A model generated the notes under the pieces. The model ran no database searches, was not told the origin of the DNA, and worked only from the letters and a program-made list of their open reading frames with translations. From assembly GCA_051530055.1 (NCBI GenBank), contig CM121341.1, forward strand, positions 16,616,001 through 16,680,000: a stretch of 64,000 nucleotides of DNA, read 5' to 3'. Positions within the stretch are counted from its first letter, which is position 1; each line of letters starts with the position of its first letter. A program made the translations under genes and the position numbers. Shown piece by piece: positions 39,384 through 48,614 of this stretch. The DNA comes from Neoechinorhynchus agilis (lineage: Eukaryota; Acanthocephala).

Positions 39384-40020
39384 ATGTACAAGCAAGCTCC
39401 ATACTTTGATGAGAGTTCAATGTTTATTTCAACGATTGCGGGAATGTACACGATGAAGTCGTACACTGACGACATTGATCGCAGACTATTCCAAAACTCC
39501 AGTCCTGTTAAACCTGTTGAAATCTCCATATTTTTGAATAAACACTCTCGAATGAATCAATGCGTTCAATACGCTCTCGCGGTGCTTTTTGCTGGCAACG
39601 TAAAAGTGAACGTGGAATCGCAGCACAATGGAATCCCGTACGCGGTTATTGGCGATTGCAACCAACATAAAGGGTACCCGATATTTAGAAAAGCGCTCAG
39701 AACTATCATTCTACGGATTTCTTTTCAAGATAGTTCTGACGGATACAGAAGTGTTGATCGTAGTAAAACTTGTTGATATGATGTTCGATGACAGGCGCTT
39801 GGATCGAGTTGATCGAGTGCTGGAGATGGATTGGGTTGAGAAGATAAATGGTGCTGCGGATAAGAAACAGCTTGTAGATGAGATTAGTGGAAATATAGGT
39901 GAAGGATTTGTTTGTGGTACAAAGAAACCATCTTCCATAGATATTATAGTCTATGGTTTGACTAATGGTGATGTGACTAACACTAGGTGGGGATCCATGA
40001 TGGAGAAACTTAGACTTTAA
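39384..40020 (+). CDS. GST-like domain protein (GluRS/EPRS N-terminus or AIMP-like), frame change inside
   Basis: Frame one (39,384-about 39,670) begins MYKQAPYF and reads VKVNVESQHNGIPYAVIGD. Frame two (about 39,660-40,020) continues KGTRYLEKRSELSFYG, then EVLIVVKLVDMMF and VCGTKKPSSIDIIVYGL, and ends with RWGSMMEKL. Order and spacing resemble the glutathione-S-transferase-like N-terminal domain of cytosolic glutamyl-(prolyl-)tRNA synthetase, with AIMP2/AIMP3 as relatives. These domains tether proteins in the multi-synthetase complex. No GSH-binding or synthetase catalytic motif follows. The frames must join around 39,655-39,690. No canonical intron of reasonable size restores phase, so there is a frameshift (pseudogene or assembly error) or an unusual splice. 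A splice-acceptor-like cattag directly precedes the ATG. AATAAA overlaps the stop at 40,020. Confidence 0.45.
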
Positions 40021-40777
40021 ATAAACAAGTTGGCGTGGCTCTTTCGCGAACGATTAAAATTGGAAAAGTTTTGGCGATTTCGGTAATCGAATGAAGCACC
40101 ATCGGATAAGTCAGTGGATAAAAAATGTTTTGGACGTCCTGCACTATGCTTTGTTTGTTGTCTTGATTACGAATCCGAGCCTTTGTTTCTGGGCTTTATG
40201 CTCCGTTGTTCAAGTATACACTTAATACTCATTGAGCCACCGCTACTTACGGCTTTCGAAAAGTTTGACGTCGTCCAACTAAGAGTTTTACATCTTAATT
40301 TTTAAGCACCTCAAAAAATAATAGATCATTCAAAATCGCATGCTCTATTTTTAGAATATCAAAAACAATCTGTTAACATCAGTTTGTTCGGACTCTAAAA
40401 TCAATGATCATCAAACTGTTTTTTGTGATAAGATCTTAATCAAAATGTCAAATTAAACGTTTTGACTCACTTTATTTGCTCGTTGCAATAAACGTTAAAT
40501 AAGCATTTGGAGAAATCAAGAAAATTTTTCGAAAGTGTTTTAAATAATATATTCTGAACAAGCGTAGAAAAAGGTGCTCAATATTCTAAAACAATTAATC
40601 GATTGAGTCTATATTATTTGACAAAGACGGGTTCGTTTTGTGAGATCATTGATGACTACGATCTCTCCGTGTTTATACAGAATTCCGTTGTGATTCGTGC
40701 CCTTGTTTTTAATAAGTTATTGTTAAAGTGTAGACCATTTTTTTATTAGATTTCATTTTGCCTTCACATAAACATCC
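40021..40777. other. Intergenic spacer
   Basis: A/T-rich, with no supported gene. A 63-codon frame at 40,114-40,305 shows no motif. Confidence 0.4.
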
Positions 40778-40792
40778 ATGACTTTTTCCAAA

Positions 40793-41095
40793 ATGGCCGC
40801 CAAACTACTATTTCTGATTTTTCGCTTAGCGTCAATGCAGATTGCAATCAATGTTTTTGTAATGAGTCACATTTCTGCAATGGTAGCAGTCGAACGAGAC
40901 TCATTTTTTTGTTTCAGGGCCAAGAATTGTACATTGTTTCCTCTCTCAAAGTTTACATGTGAAACCGAAAACCTAAAGAATGAATGTTCACATTCGTTCT
41001 ATGACATTGAAAAGGTTCCTTTACTCTGTGCGCTAAAGAGGTCAGACATCAATGGAGGAGTTCAATGTCGGGGGTCCTGGATCTGCTTTTCATAA
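40793..41095 (+). CDS. Possible short Cys-containing secreted peptide, doubtful
   Basis: The ATG at 40,793 has a strong context (aaaATGGCC). The start MAAKLLFLIFRLASMQIAI is hydrophobic like a signal peptide, followed by a region with several Cys. The frame overlaps the start of the Gly/Met-rich gene by 44 nt in another frame, so at most one is probably translated from a given message. It could equally be 5' leader of that gene. No family was recognised. Confidence 0.2.
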   Translation: MAAKLLFLIFRLASMQIAINVFVMSHISAMVAVERDSFFCFRAKNCTLFPLSKFTCETENLKNECSHSFYDIEKVPLLCALKRSDINGGVQCRGSWICFS

Positions 41096-42038
41096 AGTCG
41101 AAACTGACGAAAAAGGGAGAAAGATGCACTCAATGAATCGTTTTGGTGGAATGTCAGGCGGCGTTGGATGGAACCCTGCGCCGACAATGGGGATGATGGG
41201 CTCCGGTATGAACACTGGAATGAACAGTGCTCTCATGGGCAGTCAAATGAATAGCGGTCTAGGTAGCTTTAGAGGGTTAAATGCACTTAATGGTGGTGGT
41301 GGTAGGTTTGCGATTGCAGGTGGGGGATTGTGTGGTGGAATGGGTATTAGTGGAATGGGTATTGGTGGAACGGGTCAAGGAATGAACATGGGCTGCATGA
41401 ATGGAATGAATATGATGCCCATCACCGGAGGTGGGTGGTCACCGTCTAATCAGAATCCATGGGCGAATCGTTCAGCGGGAGGAATGATGGGAGCTATACC
41501 TCAATGGAAACCATCAACCGGTAATCCGTTTATGGGCAACGATATGATGAACAGACAATGGCTTCCGTCATCTCGTACAGACCCATTCATGAACTCGTCT
41601 TCAATGCCAAAATTTGTTGGCGGTGGACCTGCCACCCCAATACCGACTTGCTTACTGAATGGTGCAGTAAGGCCATCAACCCCGTTTCCCAACTATTTTG
41701 GGGGAATGAAACGTTGTGACTATAATAATATGATGAGAAGTATGGGAAACCTTGCTTCGGAATGCAGGCCAAATAACCACTGGTCGCAAGCGCGAATGAG
41801 ATCTCGTGCTCGAAGTTATAGTCCTCAATACTTCAATGGGTATTCAAGACGTGGTCAAGGAGGATTCGGTGGTTATCCCACGAAACCTCCTTACCCCCGC
41901 ATGCCCGATCAATCATATGCAATGAAACCTTCAAAACATCGTAGACATAATCGTAATCCATGCGGAAATAATGGCTCTAACTTTGTTAATGACAACTTCC
42001 AAGTCATGTATAATCCAGGAGATAATTCAGATTATTAA
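41052..42038 (+). CDS. Gly/Met/Asn-rich low-complexity protein, 328 aa
   Basis: One uninterrupted frame starts MEEFNVGGPGSAF. Residues about 28-165 are dominated by Gly, Met, Asn and Ser (for example GMGISGMGIGGTGQGMNMG). A central part is rich in Asn, Pro and Trp, and the C-terminal third is basic, with RMRSRARSYSPQY and YSRRGQGGFGGY, which resemble RS and RGG-type RNA-binding sequence. No folded domain is apparent. Such composition occurs in RNA-granule, spliceosome-associated and structural proteins, so function is open. The gene is convergent with the SDR on the other strand: their stop codons are only 17 bp apart, so the 3' UTRs must overlap if both are expressed. Confidence 0.6.
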   Translation: MEEFNVGGPGSAFHKVETDEKGRKMHSMNRFGGMSGGVGWNPAPTMGMMGSGMNTGMNSALMGSQMNSGLGSFRGLNALNGGGGRFAIAGGGLCGGMGISGMGIGGTGQGMNMGCMNGMNMMPITGGGWSPSNQNPWANRSAGGMMGAIPQWKPSTGNPFMGNDMMNRQWLPSSRTDPFMNSSSMPKFVGGGPATPIPTCLLNGAVRPSTPFPNYFGGMKRCDYNNMMRSMGNLASECRPNNHWSQARMRSRARSYSPQYFNGYSRRGQGGFGGYPTKPPYPRMPDQSYAMKPSKHRRHNRNPCGNNGSNFVNDNFQVMYNPGDNSDY

Positions 42039-42055
42039 ATTAAAGAAACTTATGA

Positions 42056-43139
42056 TTAATGTTTCCGTTCTATATCGCATACTTTCTGACTAAACTCGCA
42101 TAGCTGCCTTGCAAACTGTGTGTCATTTTCTTCTCCATTGAACACATCATTCCATTTTTCGAGTCTACCGCCGCATCCAGTGAACAAACAACCCGTAGAA
42201 TTAGTCGACTCGTTAAGAAGACAGTGAGCCACCGTTTCACCAACATACTCAGCTGAATTGAACAACACCCATCCAACGCATTTCCAAGCCATAAAAACAA
42301 ACGGGTTTGGGCCACAGTGACGACGGTGCATTTCGGTTATAACTATACCTGGGTGAAGAGCGTTCACACGAATACCCTCCATCGCCCGGCTCATGTGCCT
42401 TGTCGCGAGATTAAGTGCGTGCTTGCTCCTAGCGTACGCTTCTTGGCTACTGAACTCACTATCTGCAAAATTGATGTCGGCCAAATCAAAGGAGGCGCAC
42501 CGACTGCTCAGGGTAGATGTAATATTCAATATGGACGGCTTTCGTTGGGATCTACGTAGCATCGTTTCGAATAACCTCGTCAACATGTGAACTCAATGAA
42601 TCTCCAATGAACGAGATTCACTGATTTTAAGGAGCAAGGTAATTCACTTGGAAATGATACTCAAAACCGTCGTCCGTCATACGCATCTTTTCATTTCGAG
42701 GACCGAAATATCCTGCTAGATTAAGTAAACAATCTAAAGAATTCTCAGTCTCCTCCACCTTCTTAAACAACCCACGAATACTTGCCATCGAAGACAAATC
42801 AACGTAAAATATTATTATCTCTCCTGTAAGAATATCCGCACGAATTTTGGTGGCTACATCGCGGGCTTTTGTTAGATCTCTTACTGCCATGATTACTCGG
42901 GCATCGTGAATAAGAAGTGTTCGTACCAAATGAAAACCGATGCCACCGGTGGCGCCTGTCACGAGAACTGTCTTCTTTTCAGAGTTTAGAGCCGAACGTC
43001 GAAGGGCATTGAGGAGCATCCTTTGTCTCATAAATCTATTTAGCCATAAAACAGCCGCGGATCCACCAAACACCAGAATAGCAACCGATACTATGGATCT
43101 GGGACGGCATTGTAATGAAAGTTGTTTTAAAAGTACCAT
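42056..43139 (-). CDS. Membrane-anchored short-chain dehydrogenase/reductase (RDH-like), two segments
   Basis: Segment one (43,139-42,627) has an N-terminal membrane helix (about residues 15-33), then VLVTGATGGIG, the Rossmann TGxxxGIG motif for NAD(P), AVRDLTKA, VDLSS, LLNLAG (the NNAG position) and FQVNYLAP. Segment two (about 42,594-42,056) continues HMLTRLFETM, carries the Ser-region SILNITSTLSS, the catalytic YARSK (YxxxK) and HPGIVITEM. Aligned with retinol dehydrogenase or WWOX-type SDRs, NYLAP should be followed directly by HMLTRLF. About 40 nt separate them. The interruption starts TAAAATCAG and contains an AG (ttcattgag), but no in-phase GT donor is seen, so the splice is non-canonical or there is an indel. 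The family usually oxidises or reduces retinoids, steroids or lipids at the ER or mitochondrion. Substrate is unknown. Confidence 0.75.
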
Positions 43140-43430
43140 CTGTAGACAACGGATGGAAGATTTGGTATGACGTCGTTTTGACAGGGTTTAACGACACATT
43201 TCGACCGAATATTTAATTGGTCCATTCCTGACTGAACTGGTAATAATGTCAATGTAACGCGTGTAAAATGGACTTTAAAAGAAATTAATTCATCTTCTAA
43301 AGAGCAAAAATAGTAGAAAACCCCAATAAGCTTGGGATGTGCTTAGACAAGCCAATAATTACACTTTGATCAAAAAATTCCAACGAAATGTCGCAATTTC
43401 GATCTAGCAAATATTGACATTGAGAAGGTG
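43140..43430. other. 5' flank of the SDR gene
   Basis: Unique sequence, presumably promoter and 5' UTR of the minus-strand SDR. No specific element was recognised. Confidence 0.35.
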
Positions 43431-43469
43431 CTCCTAATTCTTTATAAAGAAAAAATAGCCTTAAGTTTA

Positions 43470-44375
43470 ATTTCGCTAACTTTTAAATTTGTAAGTTTAA
43501 CTTTTCAAACTGAGACATTTAAAAGGTTAATGTTTGGGCCGAAATTATTTTAATTTTTTGTGTCACGCCAAAATTGCTCCAACAAATAGTTTCGAGGTGA
43601 GTTTTGTCAGCCTTTAAATTTGTAAACTGAACCATTTAGAGGGGGCAATCAGTTAGATGGATTTTCGGATAAAAACACTCATCATTTAATGTATAACGCC
43701 GAAATGTCTCTAAAATAGTTTCGAGGTGAATTTTGTAAGCCTTTAAATTTGTTAACTGAACCATTTAGAGTGGGACAAACGGTAAGGCGGATTTTCGGAT
43801 AAAAACAATCTTCATTTTCTGTATAACGCCACAATAGCTCGAAAAAATATTTTCGAGGTGAGATCTGCGAGCCTATACATTTGTAAACTGAACCATTTAG
43901 AGTGCGACAATCAGTAAGATCAATTTTCCGACAAAAACAATCGTCATTTTCTGTATAACGCCAAAATTTCTCTAAAAATGGTTTCGAGGTGAATTTTGTA
44001 AGACTTTAAAATTGTAAACTGAACCATTTAGAGTGGGACAAATGGTAAGACGGATTTTCCTGATAAAAACAATCGTCATTTTCTGTATAACGCCAAAATT
44101 TCTCTAAAAATTGTCTCGAGGTGAATTTTGTAAGCCTTTAAATTTGTAAATTGAACCATTTAGAGTGCGACAATCGGTAAGATGGATTTTCCGATAAAAA
44201 CACTTGTCATTTTCTCTATACCGCCAAAATGTATCTAAAAATAGTTTCGAGGCAAGTTTTGCCAGCCTATAAATCTGTAAACTGAACCACTTGGAATGGA
44301 ACAAACTGTAAGGCGGATTTTCGGATAAAAGCACTTTTCATTTTGTGTATAACGCAAAAATTGCTCCAAAATGAT
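43470..44375. repeat. Minisatellite, ~131-bp unit, six to seven copies
   Basis: The anchor GTTTCGAGGTGA or a close variant occurs at about 43,589, 43,718, 43,850, 43,981, 44,113 and 44,244, spaced 128-132 bp. Other shared parts are AAACTGAACCATTTAGAG, CGGATAAAAACA, GTCATTTTCTGTATAACGCC and AAGCCTTTAAATTTGTAA. Copies are noticeably diverged and the first (from about 43,430-43,480) is the most decayed. It has no clear relation to satellite arrays 1 or 2. The 76-codon minus-strand frame at 44,104-44,334 is repeat-derived. Confidence 0.9.
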
Positions 44376-44447
44376 GAAGTTATCGGATATTTTTTTGGCC
44401 TTAAATTTTAATTTTATGTTAGAAGATGGCTATTAAAGTGAGGTTAG

Positions 44448-44692
44448 TTGAGCCTTCTAGACGAATTCATCCGTCAAGCTAAAACTCAAAGCCGAAACGT
44501 CAAAGTATTTGCGAGCTTACCACTCTCGCACTCGACCGATAGGCTCGTAGAAATTATTCGAAAAGAGTTTTTGTGGATTTCTCCCTTAAAAATTCACCAC
44601 CTTTATCGTCAGCAATCTCGAAAGAAGCTAGAATCAAGGTTTAATTGGTAAGTGTTCGGGAAACCAATACTTCTCAAAATGTGAACTTGCAG
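44448..44692 (+). CDS. Possible exon of an unrecognised gene, doubtful
   Basis: A 67-codon frame (LLDEFIRQAK ... LESRFNW) runs into a perfect GTAAGT at 44,648, and a TTGCAG at 44,692 would close a 45-bp intron in a message that then stops within a few codons. The frame has no good ATG start: the first codon used is TTG. The coincidence of an open basic-helical frame with a consensus donor is suggestive, but no family was recognised. Confidence 0.2.
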
Positions 44693-45955
44693 GTCTTTCA
44701 AACGATGAGTGCGGGCGGTGCTTTTGATGGTCGCGATGGTATTTTGAGTTCCAAGAGGTAATTGTAGAAATGATTAGCGTGTAATTTGACGATTATTTTG
44801 GCATATTCGCGATTTCAATTACAGGAAATCAATTTTTCTTTTAAAGTCTTTATGGCGATGATCTATACTGTCAGTTCCTTTGGAGAACACCCACGTTTAC
44901 TTTTTGGGTCTTTGGTTTCTTCGGGCACGTAAGATAAACTCCCTTTTACAGGGAAATAAAGGTCGAAAAGTTTTGACAAATGATTTTCCGATGAGCAGCG
45001 GCACTAGGGATATTTGAATCATTTTAGCTAAAGCTACACTACCGTTGACTCATTTGGTTTTTTTAACTCGTAAACGCTTAAAACTGTGCGCGTTGCTTCT
45101 CAATAACCGATCAATGCATTGCGAGATGTTCAAATGTAAGATTGTTGATCGAACAACTTAAGGGTAGTCTGGGGTTTTCTAACAAAAACCGATTGCATCC
45201 TTGGAACAGACCTAATAGTTTTATTGAGGAAATCTCGTATTGAAGACTATTCCGAAGAGCTATATCTTTTTTTTTGTAGAATCGAGGACGACGGCTACAA
45301 TAATTTAGTGCTTTTGATTTACACTACTAAGAACTCATCAATAGTGAGATAACGGTTTGTTTTGACACCTTACAAAAACCTTTGTAAGCTCCGAAGCAAT
45401 CACGTAATTTTTGTACACTCACTGTGTAAACCGAAAGCGCTCGGTGAACCCCCCCCCGCCCCGCACCTCCCGTGATCATTGTGTTATTTCAAAGATTTTT
45501 CTGTGCTGTCGATGCCGACTTTTATAGCAGCTGATACACTTTACTTTCGCTACTCGAGTTGTAGCTTCCGTAGAAACGTTTAATTAAAAAATGCCCATGA
45601 GCTCATTTGTTCCTTACAATTGTTAACCGTTTTATATAAACCCTTTATTTCCAGCTAGGAGGAAACAGCGGAAAACTAACGATCCAAGGAATTTAATCGC
45701 CTTCCGTCTACTTACATCAATTAAATCCACCGACCAAAAGAAACCTTTTAGTAATTTTATCCTTTAACGTTTCGCGTTTATAAGTTTACTGGGTGATTTA
45801 GGGTTGGATTTTGGGATGACTAATTAAAAATTTACATGGCCGAACGCAATTTAGTTTTTATTAGATGTTTTTTAGAAAATGATTTGATTTTATGTTAGAG
45901 TATGAATTACGGTGGTGATAATCCCGGACAAAACATATTTTATTGAGATATTTTG
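44693..45955. other. Intergenic spacer
   Basis: A/T-rich and without supported genes. A C-rich homopolymer run lies near 45,450. Confidence 0.4.
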
Positions 45956-45960
45956 TTACA

Positions 45961-46115
45961 TAACCTCTTCAGTCATCAAAAAAAGTTTTAGTTGTTTTGT
46001 ATTGTATGGATCGGGTTTTTGCGGCATGGTCCGATGTTCGGAGACCGTATGTCCATAACCCAAACTATCCAATACAAAAACAACTAAAACTTTTTTAGAT
46101 GACTGATGAAGTTAG
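45961..46115. mobile_element. Second type of inverted-repeat element
   Basis: The arm at 45,961-46,009 (with AGTTTTAGTTGTTTTGTATTG) is repeated inverted at 46,069-46,115 (with CAATACAAAAACAACTAAAA) and extends outward through TCAGTCATC/GATGACTGA. The roughly 60-nt loop is unique. The arms are imperfect. It is unrelated in sequence to the fold-back family at 37.5 and 46.8 kb. It is likely a MITE-like insertion; no ends or target duplication were established. Confidence 0.6.
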
Positions 46116-46737
46116 GCTTCCTCGCGAAATATTTCAAATTAGCAAAATAAATTTCGACTTAACGTTGTCAATACGGAAAGATTTTTTGTTTTGGAAACCG
46201 AGAATATTGTAGAAACCGTCTCAAGTTAACAATTTGCTTAATCGATAGCTTTGAAAATCGAATTAGTTCCTTAACTCTTAATTCTTTTTTGTTCAATAAC
46301 ACCGATAATGATTTTTATCGCCGATTTTTAGCTAACACTTTTGGAACCTTTTGAGACTCATGAAATTATAGGAATGCTGACGTGTTTAAAGAGAATTGTG
46401 CGACAAACTTTTTTATGAGCAAACCTTATGATTTTCTCTCAGAATGTTTTAGATATGAGAAATTTTAAAAATGCTAATTTCCATTAAAAAAGATGGCGCA
46501 TGCTTGTTCAATTATTTAATAAGTTCCAATCGAGGCGGTAAGACTTTTTTCTCTGATAAACCCAAAAAATCTTAAAAATATTGCAAAAAATTGTTAACAA
46601 TTTCGAAACGGTGGAACATAAAAAGATAGACGAAGCGTAGCTTTAAAGTATGATGACGTGAAAATCCATCATAGAAAATAATTATTTGTTTGCGATTTGC
46701 TTTTATTTTTGCGCTTTTCATAATTATAAATATTGGA
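46116..46737. other. Intergenic spacer
   Basis: A/T-rich sequence between two fold-back elements. No gene was seen. Confidence 0.4.
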
Positions 46738-46951
46738 AATGCCGATATGTGAGGTACGGGGGAATGTGATTAAAATTATTGTTCAGAAGTCTTCACCCGA
46801 GGTAAATGATTATTTATTAAAGACCTTTGGAACCTCGTCGGGTTCATCATCAGTTTGTTAGTAATAGACGATCGAAAGCGTCTGAACCCGACGAGGTTCT
46901 AAACATCTTTAATAAATAATCATTTAGCGGGTGTAGGCCTAAACAATAATT
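46738..46951. mobile_element. Fold-back element, copy 2
   Basis: Arms at about 46,773-46,846 and 46,883-46,951 share the sequence of the 37,562-37,700 hairpin (TAAATGATTATTTATTAAAG, GAACCTCGTCGGGTTCA), with more differences and a longer loop (about 36 nt). The left flank GCCGATATGTGAGGTAC is also shared with copy 1, and a fragment, ATATGTGAGGTAC, occurs at about 50,061. Confidence 0.75.
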
Positions 46952-47867
46952 CCTATAAATATTGCATTTTTGCAATTTAAAATTGATTTGCTAATCTTTC
47001 AATATATGGACAAATGTTTTCGTTTTTTATGGGTCATTTCAGAATGCATTCTGCATCGGATAAATGCATAGAGTAAGGTCGCAATTTCTCCTCCGCTGCT
47101 ATGGGTTCTTAAGACTGAGCATTTTTGTTGCGGGTAAGGCCGTATCGACTTTTCTTGTTAGCTCAATACTCTGATCTACCTCAATGAGTTTTAATACGAT
47201 TTTTTGAATTATGTGTTAATCGACATTACACTTCCAATTTTTTCCGTTTCTCCCGTTCAGTATTGATAGTAAAAGATTTTTTCGCTTTCTTTACTTTTCC
47301 TTTCCGATGGTTCAACAAACTGAGGAGCCGAATAAGACCTCTATTTTTCAAATCCGCTACTTTTTATGGTCAATCTCTTCTTTGATTGGAAACATCGATT
47401 GTGTGCGTGTCTGCTTAAAGATGAATATTGCGCGTTGTATTCATTGTTGCGTACTTGTTTACATTCCGTTATTTTGCAACAGTTTCGAATATTCCTCACT
47501 TTTTCTTGACTTTCGGGTACTTCTTTCGTACGAACCCGTTATTCTGGACTGCTGCAAACCATTAATCGTCCACTTTTGCCCTCTAACAATCCATGCTCCA
47601 CAAACCAAGTCAAACGGCGCAATTTGAACACATTTATGCGTGTGAGATTGTGCCTCTCTCCGCTCCTTTTCTCCCTCTCCCGTGTGTGTTTGTGTGTGTG
47701 ATGTAGTCTCGTTCTACAAAACGATGACAGTCGAAACAGAACGAAGGAATATTTTGTTCCCACCGCCACCATCGCTACAAGTTCCTTTATGCCACCTACG
47801 CATTCGAAATCGACAAATTGCAGAAGATCGCCGGGTTAAGCATCTTGGCTCGCACACCCACGGCTAG
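46952..47867. other. Promoter and 5' UTR side of the A20/AN1 gene
   Basis: No separate gene is supported. The frame at 47,307-47,627 has no motif. A short GT-rich stretch (47,683-47,700) lies about 170 bp before the start codon at 47,868 and could belong to the core promoter or leader. Confidence 0.35.
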
Positions 47868-48614
47868 ATGAACGGACAACAATCTTCGCCCAAAACTACA
47901 GATTCTGCCACAACCAAGCCAAATGAACCATGCAAAAATATGTGCGGATTTTATGGATCAGAAGCCTGTGACGGTCTCTGTTCCGTCTGCTATAAAGCCA
48001 AACTACAAAAGGAGCAATCTGCCGCAGTCACCTCAGACCAGAAAGTTGGTAAGTGTACACTATTCCCAATCGAAATACGATTTTTCATACGTGGTTGTCA
48101 TGGAAACTGCTTAGTGATCTAAAGTGATTTAGTTATCATAGTAACCGTGTTCGAATGTTCACTCTTTTGTCTGTATTAGTTTGTTAAGTTGGTCTTTTGC
48201 AGCCCCTTAACGACGATGCCTCCTAACATTTCGCCATCTTCGACATCTAATTCAGAAACGACGAAAGTGACGGGTAACAACGAGGATGCGATGACACCGT
48301 CCGTAGAGACAGTCTCTGTCAATACCCCTGGACCGAATCCAGAAACGGAACTTCAACAAAAAACCCAAGTTGATATATTGAATGCCGCTGCTGCTGTTGA
48401 CGATAAGCCGGCTGCTAAAAAGGCGACCCGTTGTATGGTTTGCAACAAGAAACTCGGGTTAACTGGATTCGCCTGCAATTGTGGTGGATTTTATTGTGGT
48501 CTCCACAGGTACGCAGATACTCACAATTGCACTTTTGATTATAGAAGTCACGGGCGGGAACAAATTCGCAAGAACAATCCTGCCGTCCAAGGTGAAAAGG
48601 TTCCCAAGATTTGA
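47868..48614 (+). CDS. A20/AN1 zinc-finger protein (ZFAND5/6-like)
   Basis: Exon one encodes the A20 finger at about residues 22-41 (C-x3-C-x11-C-x2-C: CKNMC ... CSVC). Exon two encodes a Ser/Thr-rich linker and the AN1 finger at about 139-171 (C-x2-C-x10-C-x-C-x4-C-x2-H-x5-H-x-C: CMVC ... CNC ... CGLH ... HNC), then a basic tail ending KVPKI. Overall plan and size (198 aa in the model 47,868-48,052 joined to 48,203-48,614) match the family, whose members bind ubiquitin chains and act in stress response and proteasome regulation. The acceptor TTTTGCAG is clear. Phase is kept only if the donor is AA|GTGTAC at 48,053. The stronger-looking G|GTAAGT three bases upstream would put exon two out of frame at once. 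The ATG at 47,868 was chosen because it precedes the A20 finger and is open to it. Confidence 0.88.

Noticed and set aside
47307-47627. 106-codon frame upstream of the A20/AN1 gene
   Set aside because: No domain or start context. It is more likely promoter or leader sequence.
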